A stretch of 64,000 bases of DNA. Origin: Propionibacteriaceae bacterium (lineage in GTDB: Bacteria > Actinomycetota > Actinomycetes > Propionibacteriales > Propionibacteriaceae). Location of the stretch: positions 173,346-237,345 of the forward strand of contig JAISCA010000048.1 in assembly GCA_031265875.1 (NCBI GenBank), read 5' to 3'. Below are positions 53,909 through 63,893 of this stretch, one piece after another. Under the pieces are notes generated by a model, which saw nothing but the letters and a program-made list of their open reading frames with translations, had not been told where the DNA came from and searched no databases. Position 1 is the first letter of the stretch, and the number at the start of each line of letters is the position of its first letter. Position numbers and translations under genes: made by a program.

Positions 53909-56668
53909 TCATTCAGGAATCTCCCCCGACCGGCCCGATCCGCCCGCCGTCACCGAATCGAGGCGATAGTGGGCGAAAGCCTGGGCCGGCACGCCGGGGT
54001 CGACCTCGCCCCGCTTGGCCAATAGGTGCAGGGCTTTGACCACGATGGACGGCCCGTCGACCTTGAGCCACCGCCTGGCCGCCGCCCGGGTGTCGGAGAA
54101 ACCGAAGCCGTCCCCGCCCAAGGAGGAGAAATCCCCTGGGACCCAAGGGGCGATCTGATCGGGCACGGCGCGCATGAAGTCGGACACCGCCAGAACCGGC
54201 CCAGGCCGGTCCTTCAAACAACGGACGATATAGGGTGGGCGGGCCAATTGACCGTTCATGACCGCGCTGTCGGCTTCGACCGCGTCCCGCCGCAGCTCGT
54301 TCCAACTGGTCACGCTCCAGACGTCGGCCACCACGGCGGCGTCCCGCCGCAGCAACTCCTGAGCCTCCAAGGCCCAGGGCAAGGCGACGCCGGAGGCCAG
54401 CAGCTGGACCCGGGGGGCCTGGGGCGGCAGACCGCTGGGGTCGCCGGGCCGAAGCAGGTAGAGGCCCCGTCGGATGCCCTCGACATCGACGCCGTCGGGC
54501 TCCCGGGGCTGCACGATGGGCTCGTTGTAGACGGTCAGATAGAAGATGACGTCCTGCGGGTTGGCGCCGTACATCGTCTCCAGGCCGTGCTCCATGACGT
54601 GGGCGATCTCGTAGGCGTAGGCCAGGTCGTAATGACGGACGGCCGGGTTGGTCGAGGCCAACAAGGGGCTGTGGCCGTCCATGTGCTGCAACCCCTCGCC
54701 CGTCAAGGTGGTCTTGCCGGCGGTGGCCCCGATCAGGAAACCACGGGCCAATTGGTCGGCCGCCGCCCAGAGACCGTCGCCGGTGCGTTGGAAGCCGAAC
54801 ATGGAGTAGAAGACGTAGATCGGCACCATGGGCAGGCCATGGGTGGCGTAGGCCGTGCCGGCGGCGGTGAAGGCCCCGACCGAGCCGGCCTCGTTGATGC
54901 CGGTGTGGATGATCTGCCCGGTCACCGACTCGCGATAGGCCAACAAGAGCTCATGGTCGACTGGCGTGTATCGCTGGCCGTGCGGGTTGTAGATCTTGAT
55001 GGTGGGGAAGAAGGAGTCCATGCCGAAGGTGCGGGCCTCGTCCGGGATGATCGGCACGACGTGGGCGCCGAACTCCTTCTCCCGCATCATCTCCTTGAGC
55101 AGGCGCACCCAGGCCATGGTGGTGGGGACGCGCTGAACGCCGGAGCCGGCCCGGGCCGACTGATAAGCCCTGGCCGAAGGCAACTTGAGCCGGGCCGGGC
55201 GGTTCCGCCGATTGGGCACCGGACCGCCCAGGGCCCGGCGCCGCTCCAGCGCGTAAGCCACCCTGGGATCGCTCGCCCCCGGATGGTAGAAGGGCGGTTC
55301 GTCCGGGTCAGCCTCCAAGACGGCGTCCGCGATCGGCAGCTCCAGCCGGTCACGGAACTCCTTCAGATCCTCCAGCTTCAGCTTCTTCATCTGGTGGGAG
55401 GCGTTACGGGCGGTGAAACGCGGGCCCAGGAAGTATCCCTTGATGGTGTGGGCCAACACCACGGTGGGGGCGCCGGCCGCCTGAGTGGCCTGCTGGTAGG
55501 CGGCGTAGACCTTGCGGAAATCGTGGCCGCCGCGCGACAGCCGCCAGATCTCGTCGTCGCTCCAGTCCTTGACCAATTCGGCCGTCCTGGGGTCACGGCC
55601 GAAGAAACGTTGCCGGACGTACGCCCCGTCCTTGCCTTTGAAAGTCTGGAAGTCACCGTCCGGCACCGTGTTGAAGAGGTCGACCAAGGCTCCGGAGCGG
55701 TCGGCCGCGATCAGACGGTCCCAGCCCGAGCCCCAGATCACCTTGATGACGTTCCAGCCCGCTCCTCTGAACAGGCCCTCCAGCTCCTGGACGATCTTGC
55801 CGTTGCCCCGCACCGGACCGTCCAACCGCTGCAGATTGCAGTTGACCACGAAGACGAGATTGTCCAAGCCCTCGTAAGCGGCGAAGTGGACCAGGCCGCG
55901 CGCCTCCGGCTCGTCCATCTCACCGTCGCCCAGGAAGGCCCAGACCCGCTGGTCGGAGGTGTCCTTGAGACCACGGTTGGCCAGGTAACGGTCGAACGAG
56001 GCTTGGTAGATGGCGTTGAGCGGGCCCAGACCCATCGAGACGGTCGGAAACTCCCAGAAACCGGGCAACTGCCGCGGGTGCGGGTACGAGGGCAGTCCGC
56101 GCGGACGCCCGTTCACCCAGTGGCTCCGCTCTTGGCGGAAGCCGTCCAAATCCTCGGCCCCCAGCCGCCCCTCCAGAAAGGCGCGGGCGTAGACGCCGGG
56201 CGAGCAGTGGCCCTGGAAGAAGACGTGGTCGCCGCCGCCGGGGTGGTCCGGACCCCGGAAGAAATGGTTGAAACCGACCTCGTACAAGGTGGCGGCGGAG
56301 GCGAAGCTAGCGATGTGTCCGCCGACGCCGACGCCGGGACGCTGGGCCCGATGCACCATGATGGCGGAGTTCCAACGCAATAGGCGACGGAAGCCGCGCT
56401 CCAACTCGACGTCGCCGGGATAGTCCCCGGTGGCCTCGGCCGGGATGGTGTTGATGAAGTCGGTCGTGGTCAAAGTGGGCAGAGCGAGTCGATGGTCACG
56501 GGCGCGCTCCAACAGACGCGCCATGACATAGCGGGCCCGGTCCGCCCCAGACTGGGCGATCAAACCGTCCAGCGAGGCCAGCCACTCCTCGGTCTCGGCC
56601 TCATCGCTATCGGGCAGAGCGCTGGGCACGCCGTCGAGCGGGGGGCCGATAGGAAGACGTGGGATCAC
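53909..56668 (-). CDS. aceE: Pyruvate dehydrogenase E1, homodimeric AceE
   Basis: The ~919-residue enzyme decarboxylates pyruvate with thiamine diphosphate. [32 protein letters not shown] includes the GDG...N cofactor motif; [16 protein letters not shown] and [16 protein letters not shown] are AceE-typical. GTG 56668 (VIPRLPIG) is preferred since AAAGGA lies seven bases before it; the track start adds 12 residues. It supplies acetyl-CoA and lies divergent from the fatty acid operon regulator, linking carbon entry and lipid synthesis. Confidence 0.94.
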   Translation of the reverse strand: MIPRLPIGPPLDGVPSALPDSDEAETEEWLASLDGLIAQSGADRARYVMARLLERARDHRLALPTLTTTDFINTIPAEATGDYPGDVELERGFRRLLRWNSAIMVHRAQRPGVGVGGHIASFASAATLYEVGFNHFFRGPDHPGGGDHVFFQGHCSPGVYARAFLEGRLGAEDLDGFRQERSHWVNGRPRGLPSYPHPRQLPGFWEFPTVSMGLGPLNAIYQASFDRYLANRGLKDTSDQRVWAFLGDGEMDEPEARGLVHFAAYEGLDNLVFVVNCNLQRLDGPVRGNGKIVQELEGLFRGAGWNVIKVIWGSGWDRLIAADRSGALVDLFNTVPDGDFQTFKGKDGAYVRQRFFGRDPRTAELVKDWSDDEIWRLSRGGHDFRKVYAAYQQATQAAGAPTVVLAHTIKGYFLGPRFTARNASHQMKKLKLEDLKEFRDRLELPIADAVLEADPDEPPFYHPGASDPRVAYALERRRALGGPVPNRRNRPARLKLPSARAYQSARAGSGVQRVPTTMAWVRLLKEMMREKEFGAHVVPIIPDEARTFGMDSFFPTIKIYNPHGQRYTPVDHELLLAYRESVTGQIIHTGINEAGSVGAFTAAGTAYATHGLPMVPIYVFYSMFGFQRTGDGLWAAADQLARGFLIGATAGKTTLTGEGLQHMDGHSPLLASTNPAVRHYDLAYAYEIAHVMEHGLETMYGANPQDVIFYLTVYNEPIVQPREPDGVDVEGIRRGLYLLRPGDPSGLPPQAPRVQLLASGVALPWALEAQELLRRDAAVVADVWSVTSWNELRRDAVEADSAVMNGQLARPPYIVRCLKDRPGPVLAVSDFMRAVPDQIAPWVPGDFSSLGGDGFGFSDTRAAARRWLKVDGPSIVVKALHLLAKRGEVDPGVPAQAFAHYRLDSVTAGGSGRSGEIPE

Positions 56669-56721
56669 ACCGGGTCCTTTCTGGTCTGAGACCGGTCCGG
56701 TCACAAGGCTATTCTGCCGTT

Positions 56722-57936
56722 ATGCCGGAACCGAAGCCAAAGCCTCAAGTCGTCCGTGGGCGCAGCCTGGAGCCGGACCCGGAGCGGCGCCGCCTCATGA
56801 CCACTCACCTGGCCGGACTGACGGCCCGCATGACCACCGCCACTCTGGCCGAGATGGACCGTCAGCACGATTGGTTCGCGGCCATGCGACCGGAGCATCG
56901 CTCTTGGATCACGCTGGTGGCCCGCGCCGGCATCGACCAATTCGTGACCTGGTTCGCCGACTTGGCCGACGACCCGCCCTCCCCGGCCGTCTTCTTCAAC
57001 GCCGCCCCCCGTCAGGCCACCCGGCGCATCAGCCTCAATCAGACCGTTCAATTGGTCAAGACCACGGTCTCGGTGGTGGCTCAAGAATTGCAGACCCTGC
57101 CGCCGGACGAGAGCCAGGTCTTGGGTCTGGCCATCGTCTACTTCAGTCGTGACGTGGCCTTCGCGGCGGCTGAGTTGTACGCCCAGGCGGCCGAGACCCG
57201 GGGCGATTGGGACACCCGCTTAGAGGCCCTGGTGGTCGACTCCATCATTCGGGACCAGATCGACGACGACACCTTGTCCGGCGCCGCCGCCTTGGGTTGG
57301 CGGGCCCAAGGACCGGTTCGCGCGGCCGTCGGCGGCCAGCCCAGCGACCTGGTCACGGCTCTCGACCGTATCCGCCTGCAGGCCCTGCGAGCCGGCCTCG
57401 ACCTGCTGGCCTCGCCCCAGGACAACCGTCTGATCTTGATCCTGGGTGGAGCCGAGTTGACCGACCAGGCCGCCGGTCTGGCCTTGATCAGCCAGTGGGC
57501 GGACCACTTCAGCTCCGCCCCCCTGGTGGTGGGGCCGCCGGTGTCCGACCTGACCGAAGCCTCGGCCTCGCTCAGACCAGCTCTGTCAGGCCAACGGGCG
57601 GCCGCCGCTTGGCCCGAGGCCCCTCGCCCGGTCGCCGCCACCGACCTCTTGATCGAACGGGCTTTGGCCGGCGACGCCAACGCCGGCGAGGCTCTGGTGG
57701 CCCAAGTCTTCCGACCGTTGGCTCTAGCCGGGCCCGATCTGCTGGCCACCGTCACGGCCTACCTCGATCAGGGCGGTTCGATCCAAGCCACCGCCCGCGC
57801 CCTGTTCGTCCACGCCAACACCGTGCGCTACCGCCTGGCCCGAGTCAGCCAATTGGCCGGACTGGACCCGACCCAACCGCGCGAGGCTTTCGGCCTGGGT
57901 CTGGCGATCCGGCTGGGACGCCTCCGGAACATCTGA
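56722..57936 (+). CDS. fasR: PucR-type regulator of fatty acid synthesis (FasR)
   Basis: The 404-residue protein ends in a PucR helix-turn-helix (TVTAYLDQGGSIQATARALFVHANTVRYRLARVSQLAGLDP). The N-terminal ~160 residues are helical with no known ligand domain. In Streptomyces a like protein directly upstream of fabD activates the fabD-fabH-acpP-fabF operon; the same gene order here supports that role. It ends 97 bases before fabD, the gap holding a likely promoter. Confidence 0.85.
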   Translation: MPEPKPKPQVVRGRSLEPDPERRRLMTTHLAGLTARMTTATLAEMDRQHDWFAAMRPEHRSWITLVARAGIDQFVTWFADLADDPPSPAVFFNAAPRQATRRISLNQTVQLVKTTVSVVAQELQTLPPDESQVLGLAIVYFSRDVAFAAAELYAQAAETRGDWDTRLEALVVDSIIRDQIDDDTLSGAAALGWRAQGPVRAAVGGQPSDLVTALDRIRLQALRAGLDLLASPQDNRLILILGGAELTDQAAGLALISQWADHFSSAPLVVGPPVSDLTEASASLRPALSGQRAAAAWPEAPRPVAATDLLIERALAGDANAGEALVAQVFRPLALAGPDLLATVTAYLDQGGSIQATARALFVHANTVRYRLARVSQLAGLDPTQPREAFGLGLAIRLGRLRNI

Positions 57937-57956
57937 CAACCTAACTAAATTTGTAT

Positions 57957-57973
57957 GATTCATCCAAAGAATC
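57957..57973. promoter_or_regulatory. Candidate FasR site upstream of fabD
   Basis: GATTC-ATCCAAA-GAATC is an inverted repeat in an AT-rich 97-base gap between fasR and fabD. The gap's composition is far from the GC-rich coding regions on both sides, fitting a promoter and activator site. Confidence 0.45.
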
Positions 57974-58033
57974 TCTGAGTTATTCGTCGTTTTTCCGTAT
58001 TCGTTTGATGGATATTCACGAAAGTATGGAGAC

Positions 58034-59101
58034 GTGTTAGCGATTGTCGCGCCCGGACAGGGCTCTCAGAAGCCGGGTTTCCTGACCGGTTGGTCCGAAC
58101 TCCCCCGTTACGCCGAGCGTCTGTCCAGTTGGTCCGAGGCTCTCGGCCTCGACCTCCGCCACCTGGGCTGCCAAGCTGACGCCGCCACCATCGCCGACAC
58201 CGCCGTGGCCCAGCCCCTGTTGGTGGCCGCTGGTCTGGCCAGCGCCCTCGAATTGGGCGACGACGATTGGCCCGCCGCCGACGTGGTGGCCGGACACTCG
58301 GTCGGCGAACTGACCGCCGCCGGATTGGTCGGCGTCCTCACTCCCCTGGCCGCCGTCGGCTTGGCGGCCCGCCGCGGCCAAGCCATGGCCGCCGCCGCCA
58401 GTCTGGAGCCGTCCGGCCTGACCGCCCTCTTGGGTGGGAGCCCGGAGGCCGTCTTGGCCGCCATCGAACGAGCCGGGGCCAGCGCCGCCAATCACAACGG
58501 GGCCGGCCAGATCGTGGCCGGTGGCTCCTTGGCCGCCCTCGAACGTCTAGCCCTGGACCTGCCCGAGCGGACCCGGGCCCGCCCCTTGGCGGTGGCCGGC
58601 GCCTTCCACACCGCCGCCATGGACTCGGCCGTCGACCAGGTGGCCAGCGCCGTGGCCGAACTCGCTCCCGGTCAGCCGACCCGGCCCATCCTGTCCAACT
58701 TGGACGGGACCGTGTTGACGGACGGGGCCGAGTTGACCCGCCGCCTCGTCCTCCAGGTCACCCGACCCGTGCGGTGGGACCTCTGCCAGGAGCGCTTGGC
58801 CAGCCTCCAGGTGACCGGGCTGCTGGAGCTCGTGCCGGCCGGCGCGCTGGCTGGCTTGGCCCGCCGCCAGTCGCCCGCCGTCGAAGTCTTCGCCTTGACC
58901 GAGCCCGATCAGCTGGACGCGGCCCGTGACTTCTGCGCCCGCCACCTAGAAGCCCCCCAAAGCGTCCTCCCTCCGCTGCGCTCCGGTCCGGCACTTTTCG
59001 GGGACCCCGAGGGAGAAACCGAGACTCGGCTCAATCGTAGAAGTGTGAAACACCTAGAGAGGCTAGTGGCCGGCTCCGGTCGGTCGGAGGTGACGGCATG
59101 A
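58034..59101 (+). CDS. fabD: Malonyl-CoA:ACP transacylase
   Basis: The 355-residue enzyme moves malonyl from CoA to ACP. IVAPGQGSQKPGF is the oxyanion start, GHSVGELTAA holds the active serine, and GAFHTAAM the histidine. GGAGAC precedes GTG 58034. The C-terminal ~45 residues (GPALFGDPEGETETRLNRRSV) exceed the usual length. It overlaps fabH by ATGA. Confidence 0.94.
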   Translation: MLAIVAPGQGSQKPGFLTGWSELPRYAERLSSWSEALGLDLRHLGCQADAATIADTAVAQPLLVAAGLASALELGDDDWPAADVVAGHSVGELTAAGLVGVLTPLAAVGLAARRGQAMAAAASLEPSGLTALLGGSPEAVLAAIERAGASAANHNGAGQIVAGGSLAALERLALDLPERTRARPLAVAGAFHTAAMDSAVDQVASAVAELAPGQPTRPILSNLDGTVLTDGAELTRRLVLQVTRPVRWDLCQERLASLQVTGLLELVPAGALAGLARRQSPAVEVFALTEPDQLDAARDFCARHLEAPQSVLPPLRSGPALFGDPEGETETRLNRRSVKHLERLVAGSGRSEVTA

Positions 59102-60192
59102 TCGCCCTGCCCCAATCCTCGCCTAGACCCGGCTCAGCCATCCTCGGCTTGGGCGCCTACGAGCCCAGCCGGGTCATCAGCAACGATCAGATGTGCCAGT
59201 GGATCGACTCCTCGGACGAGTGGATCCGCCAGCGCACCGGCATCGTGGAACGACGTTGGGCCGAACCGCACGAGACGATCCTGGCCATGGCCGCCTCGGC
59301 CGCCCAGCGCGCCTTGGACCACGCCGGGCTGACCGGCGATCAGCTCGACGGCGTCATCGTCGCCACTGTCACCCACCTGGAGCAGACCCCGGCTCTGGCC
59401 GTCCGTCTGGCCGGCGCTTTGGGCTGCGGACCTTGTCCGGCCTGGGACATCTCGGCCGCCTGCGCCGGCTTCTGCTACGGCTTGGCCCAGGCCGACGCCT
59501 TGGTCCGCTCCGGCGTCCTGGGACATGTCCTAGTGGTGGCCGGAGACCGCCTGTCCGACATGACCGACCTGACCGACCGTTCGACCGCCTTCCTCTTCGC
59601 CGACGGGGCTGGGGCGGCCGTCGTCGGCCCCAGCCCCAGCCCCCGGATCGGGCCCGTGGTGTGGGGCTCCGATCCGGCTCAAGGACCGACCATCGGCCAA
59701 ACCCTGGACTGGGCCGAGGCTGTGTCCCAGGGCCGGCCCGCCCATCTGAGGATGGACGGCCAACCGGTCTTCCGCTGGGCCACCACCGCCATGGCCGACG
59801 CCACCCGGCGTATCATGGCCGACTCCGGCCTGACGCCCGACCAGCTCGACCTCTTCGTGCCCCACCAGGCCAACAACCGCATCACCGACTCGATGCTGCG
59901 CCATCTACGCCTGCCCGAGTCGGTTCAGGTGGCGCGCAGCATCCAGCGGCTGGGCAACACTTCGGCCAGTTCGATCCCTCTGGCCATCGACCAGCTCTAC
60001 CGGGCTGGCCAAGTCAAAGAGGGAGCGACCTGTCTGATGGTGGGCTTCGGGGCCGGTTTGGTCTACGCCGGCCAGGTCGCCCTGCTGCCCGCCCCGGCGA
60101 CGCCGGCCCGAGACCAGAACCAATCCCCGGCCGCCCCTGAGCGCCCCGCCGCCCCGGCGACCGAGCCTCCGACTCTTCCTCACCAACAATGA
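59098..60192 (+). CDS. fabH: 3-oxoacyl-ACP synthase III
   Basis: The 364-residue condensing enzyme starts chains from acyl-CoA and malonyl-ACP. The catalytic Cys lies in ISAACAGFCYGL, His in VPHQANNRITD and Asn in RLGNTSASSIPLA; SDEWIRQRTGI is the family start. A 30-residue Pro/Ala tail (SPAAPERPAAPATEPP) is not part of the fold. Branched starters are likely in actinobacteria but not shown here. Confidence 0.95.
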   Translation: MIALPQSSPRPGSAILGLGAYEPSRVISNDQMCQWIDSSDEWIRQRTGIVERRWAEPHETILAMAASAAQRALDHAGLTGDQLDGVIVATVTHLEQTPALAVRLAGALGCGPCPAWDISAACAGFCYGLAQADALVRSGVLGHVLVVAGDRLSDMTDLTDRSTAFLFADGAGAAVVGPSPSPRIGPVVWGSDPAQGPTIGQTLDWAEAVSQGRPAHLRMDGQPVFRWATTAMADATRRIMADSGLTPDQLDLFVPHQANNRITDSMLRHLRLPESVQVARSIQRLGNTSASSIPLAIDQLYRAGQVKEGATCLMVGFGAGLVYAGQVALLPAPATPARDQNQSPAAPERPAAPATEPPTLPHQQ

Positions 60193-60210
60193 ACCCAAAG
60201 GAGAAACACC

Positions 60211-60456
60211 ATGAGCACTGAAGAGATCCTCGCCACGCTGGCCGAGATCGTCAACGAGGTGGCGGGCGTCGACCCGGCCACGGTCGCATTGGACAAGTCC
60301 TTCGTGGACGACCTGGGCGTGGACTCCTTGTCCATGGTCGAGATCATCTACGCCTGCGAGGACAAGTTCTCCGTCTCCATCCCGGATGAGGACTCGCGCG
60401 GCTTGCGCACGATCGGGGACGCCGTCACCTACATCGAGAAAGCCCAAGCTCAGTGA
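60211..60456 (+). CDS. acpP: Acyl carrier protein
   Basis: The 81-residue acidic helical protein carries the phosphopantetheine serine in DLGVDSLSMVEIIYA. AAAGGAG precedes the ATG. It ends in a GTGA overlap with fabF. It holds the growing acyl chain through the cycle. Confidence 0.96.
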   Translation: MSTEEILATLAEIVNEVAGVDPATVALDKSFVDDLGVDSLSMVEIIYACEDKFSVSIPDEDSRGLRTIGDAVTYIEKAQAQ

Positions 60457-61721
60457 CGGACATCGTCATCACCGGTCTGGGCGCGACCACCCCGCTGGGC
60501 GGCGACCTGCCCCAGACCTGGGCCGGCCTGTTAGCCGGGCGCAGCGGCGTGGTACGCCTGACCGAGCCCTGGGCCGAGGAACTGCCGACTCAGATCGCCG
60601 CCCTGGCCCAGGTCGACCCGGCCCTCAGCATCGAGCGCACCCGGGCCCGTCGGCTCGACCGCTCGACCCAGTTGGCCCTGGTCTCGGCCGTCGAGGCCTG
60701 GGCCGACGCCGGCTTCAGTCTGCCCGCGGACGGCCCGACCGAAGATCCCGCGGTCGACCGCGACCGCCTGCTGGTGTCCTTGGCCTCCGGCATCGGCGGC
60801 CTGACCTCGCTGCTCTCCAACTGGGACGCCCTGCGCGACCGGGGGCACCGGCGGGTCTCGCCCTTCACCATCCCGATGTTGATGGCCAACGCCCCGGCCG
60901 CCAACGTCGGTCTCAGACTGGGGGCCCGGACCGGGGTGCACGCCCCGGTCTCGGCTTGCGCCTCCTCCAACGAGGCCATCTCCATCGCCCTCGACCAACT
61001 GCGCTGGGGCCGGGCCGACGTGGCCCTGGTGGGAGGGGCCGAAGCCGTCATCCATCCGCTGCCGATCGCCGCCTTCGACCAGATGCAAGCCCTGTCCCGC
61101 CGCAACGACGAGCCCGAACGGGCCTCTCGGCCCTGGGACCTCGACCGCGACGGCTTCGTCATCGGGGAAGGGGCCGCCTGCCTGGTGTTGGAGACCTTGG
61201 AGCACGCCCAGTCCCGGGGGGCTCGTGTCTACGGCACCCTGGCCGGCGCCGGCATCACCGCCGACAGCCACGACTTGGTCCAGCCCGACCCGTCCGGCCG
61301 GGGCCAGACCTTGGCCATGGTCAAAGCCCTCCACGACGCCGACCTGGCGCCGCAGGACATCGTCCATGTCAACGCCCACGCCACTTCGACGCCCCAGGGC
61401 GACGTGACCGAGGCGCGCTCGATCTGCCAGGCCCTGGGCCACGACAACCGGGCCGTGGTCTCCGGCACCAAGTCGATGACGGGGCACCTGCTGGGCGCGG
61501 CCGGAGCCTTGGAGACCATCGCCACCGTCCTGGCCTTGTACCACCGTCTGGCTCCGCCCACCATCAACTTGGACCGGCCTGAGCCCGGCCTCGACATCGA
61601 CATCGTCAGCGGTCAACCCCGCGCCCTGCCCGACGGACCGCTGGCGGCCTTGAATAACTCTTTCGGATTCGGCGGCCACAACGTGGCCGTGGCCCTGAGC
61701 GACGCCCATGCCAACCGCTGA
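60453..61721 (+). CDS. fabF: 3-oxoacyl-ACP synthase II
   Basis: The 422-residue elongation enzyme has the Cys in VSACASSNEAISIA, and the two His in VNAHATSTPQGD and KSMTGHLLGAAGALE. It elongates acyl-ACP by two carbons. GTG 60453 overlaps acpP. It closes the fabD-fabH-acpP-fabF operon; reductases and dehydratase must lie elsewhere. Confidence 0.95.
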   Translation: MTDIVITGLGATTPLGGDLPQTWAGLLAGRSGVVRLTEPWAEELPTQIAALAQVDPALSIERTRARRLDRSTQLALVSAVEAWADAGFSLPADGPTEDPAVDRDRLLVSLASGIGGLTSLLSNWDALRDRGHRRVSPFTIPMLMANAPAANVGLRLGARTGVHAPVSACASSNEAISIALDQLRWGRADVALVGGAEAVIHPLPIAAFDQMQALSRRNDEPERASRPWDLDRDGFVIGEGAACLVLETLEHAQSRGARVYGTLAGAGITADSHDLVQPDPSGRGQTLAMVKALHDADLAPQDIVHVNAHATSTPQGDVTEARSICQALGHDNRAVVSGTKSMTGHLLGAAGALETIATVLALYHRLAPPTINLDRPEPGLDIDIVSGQPRALPDGPLAALNNSFGFGGHNVAVALSDAHANR

Positions 61722-61795
61722 CCGATCCGGACCGGCTGGTCCGGCGGGCTAAGGTGAGGCGAAGCCAGCTCCGCCGTCAGCTCTAGGGAGAGATC

Positions 61796-62680
61796 ATGAA
61801 TTGGTTCGAGGCCGTCCTGCTCGGCATCGTCGAGGGGGTGACCGAGTTCCTGCCCATCTCCAGCACCGGGCATCTGACGGTGACGGAGAAACTGCTCGGC
61901 CTGTCCATCGCCTCCAGCGATGTGACGGCTTTCACCGCCATCATCCAGGTCGGCGCCATCGCCGCCGCCATCGTCTACTTCCGGCGCGACATCGCCCGCT
62001 TGGTGGCGGCCTGGTGCGTCGGTCTGTTCCAGGCCGAGCGCCGCCGCAGCACCGACTATCGCCTGGCCTGGGCCGTCATCGTGGGCTCGATCCCGATCGG
62101 CCTGGTCGGCCTGGCGGCCGAGCACTTCATCGAGACGACCCTGCGCAGCCTCTGGGTGGTGGCCGGCGCCCTAGTGGCCTGGAGCCTGGTGATGTGGCTG
62201 GCCGACCGGCGGGCCGGCCGGGTCGCCGTCGAGCCAACTGGGGCGCGCGCCCTCGCCGCCGAGACCGGCCCCAGGGGCGAACAGAGCCTGACCGTGATCG
62301 ACGGACTGATCATCGGACTGTGCCAATGCCTGGCCCTGGTGCCCGGCGTCTCCCGTTCCGGGGCCACCATCTCGGCCGCCCTCCTACGTGGCATCGACCG
62401 CACCACCGCCACCCGCTGGAGCTTCTTCCTCGGCATCCCCGCCCTGACCGCCTCCGGCGTCCTGCAGGCTGTCAAGGCGGCCGACGACATCAGCGCCGGC
62501 GTGGGCTGGGCCGCCACCGGCGTCGCCACCGCCGTCTCCTTCGTGGTGGCCTACCTGTCCATCGCCTGGCTGCTCAAGTTCGTGGCCTCGAACCGCTTCA
62601 CCGCCTTCATCGTCTACCGGGTCCTGGCCGGCTTGATCCTGGCCGGGTTGATCCTGACCAACTTGGTCTCCGCCGTCTGA
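61796..62680 (+). CDS. uppP: Undecaprenyl-diphosphatase UppP/BacA
   Basis: The 294-residue membrane enzyme has EGVTEFLPISSTGHL with the catalytic Glu and Ser, and VPGVSRSGATIS with the Arg. Eight or so membrane helices match BacA. It recycles undecaprenyl diphosphate for wall synthesis and gives bacitracin tolerance. AGGGAGAG precedes the ATG. Confidence 0.95.
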   Translation: MNWFEAVLLGIVEGVTEFLPISSTGHLTVTEKLLGLSIASSDVTAFTAIIQVGAIAAAIVYFRRDIARLVAAWCVGLFQAERRRSTDYRLAWAVIVGSIPIGLVGLAAEHFIETTLRSLWVVAGALVAWSLVMWLADRRAGRVAVEPTGARALAAETGPRGEQSLTVIDGLIIGLCQCLALVPGVSRSGATISAALLRGIDRTTATRWSFFLGIPALTASGVLQAVKAADDISAGVGWAATGVATAVSFVVAYLSIAWLLKFVASNRFTAFIVYRVLAGLILAGLILTNLVSAV

Positions 62681-62794
62681 GGCGCCGTCGTGAGCGCCCG
62701 ACCCGGCGCCAGCGCGCTTCGTCGGGCCGCCCCGCCTAGCTCCTAGCCCGTCGAGCCCGCCGCTGGGGCGATCGCCCGCCACTAAACTGACGCC

Positions 62795-63769
62795 ATGTTG
62801 ACCCGTCGCCTCGGCTCCAGCGACCTGGAGGTCTCCCGGCTCGGCCTCGGCACCATGGCTTGGGGCCAGGACACGCCGATCTCCGAAGTGATGGCGCTGT
62901 GGCGACGCTTCCGGGACGCCGGCGGCAACCTGATCGACACCGCCGCCGCTTACGGGGACGGCGCGGTCGAGCGCCTGATCGGCCAGTTGGCTGGGTCGGC
63001 TCAGCGCCGGGGCGAGGTCGTCATCGCCACCAAGTCGGGCTATGTCCTACGCCAGGGCCAACGCGTGGTCGAGACCGGCCGACAGGCTCTGTTGGACGAA
63101 TTGGCCGGATCGTTGCGCCGTTTGCGGGTGGATCAGGTCGATCTGTGGCAGATCCACGCCTGGGGCCAAGCCCCGCTGGAGGAGACTCTGGCCGCCGCCG
63201 ACCAGGCCGTGGCGGCTGGAATGGCCGGCCAGGTCGGAGTCTGCAATTACGTCGGCTGGCAGTTGGCCCAGGCCGCCACCTGGCAGCGGGCGGTCCGGGG
63301 CCGGACCCCGATCGCCTCCGCCCAGGTCGAATACTCATTGCTAGCCCGCCGGGCCGAGATCGAGGTCCTGCCCTGTTGCCAGAGCCTCGGCCTCGGCTTC
63401 CTGCCCTGGTCGGCCCTGGGCCGAGGAGTCCTGACCGGCCAGTACCGTAACTCCACGCCGCCGGGTTCCAGGGCCGCCTCGAAGCATCTGGCCTGGTTCG
63501 TCGAGCCCTATCTGACCGAGACCGCGCGCGGCGTGGTGGAAGCCGTGGTGAGGGCCGGACAGGGGCTGGGTCTGAGCCCGGTCCAAGTGGCCTGGCTGTG
63601 GGTGCGCGACGCCCCCGGCGTCAGCGCGGCCCTGGTCGGCCCCCGCACGGCGGCCCAACTCGAACCCCTCTTGGAGGTCGAGGACCAAGTCCTGCCCGAC
63701 CCCATCGCCCGGGCCTTGGACGACGTCTCGGGCGGCCCCAACCAGCTCCGGGCGGCCCCGCCCGAGTGA
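62795..63769 (+). CDS. Aldo/keto reductase
   Basis: The 324-residue TIM-barrel oxidoreductase has RLGLGTMAWG, the Asp/Tyr pair in LIDTAAAYGDGAVE, a Lys in ATKSGY and the His in WQIHAWGQAP, then NADPH-binding parts near the C-terminus (GVSAALVGPRTAAQL). No partner gene hints at the substrate. Confidence 0.9.
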   Translation: MLTRRLGSSDLEVSRLGLGTMAWGQDTPISEVMALWRRFRDAGGNLIDTAAAYGDGAVERLIGQLAGSAQRRGEVVIATKSGYVLRQGQRVVETGRQALLDELAGSLRRLRVDQVDLWQIHAWGQAPLEETLAAADQAVAAGMAGQVGVCNYVGWQLAQAATWQRAVRGRTPIASAQVEYSLLARRAEIEVLPCCQSLGLGFLPWSALGRGVLTGQYRNSTPPGSRAASKHLAWFVEPYLTETARGVVEAVVRAGQGLGLSPVQVAWLWVRDAPGVSAALVGPRTAAQLEPLLEVEDQVLPDPIARALDDVSGGPNQLRAAPPE

Positions 63770-63893
63770 ACCGGTCCGGCCCCACGCCACCGACGTAGTG
63801 ACGACACTCGTAGTCGACCCCACCTGCGCCAGCCCCAGACCAGCCAGCCCCATGCTCAAAGTGCACTTACGACCACCGACCCACCGGTGATTT

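Noticed and set aside
54026-56383. 785-residue plus-strand ORF opposite aceE
   Set aside because: It is an antisense shadow produced by high GC; the product is low-complexity without domains, while aceE on the other strand is unmistakable.
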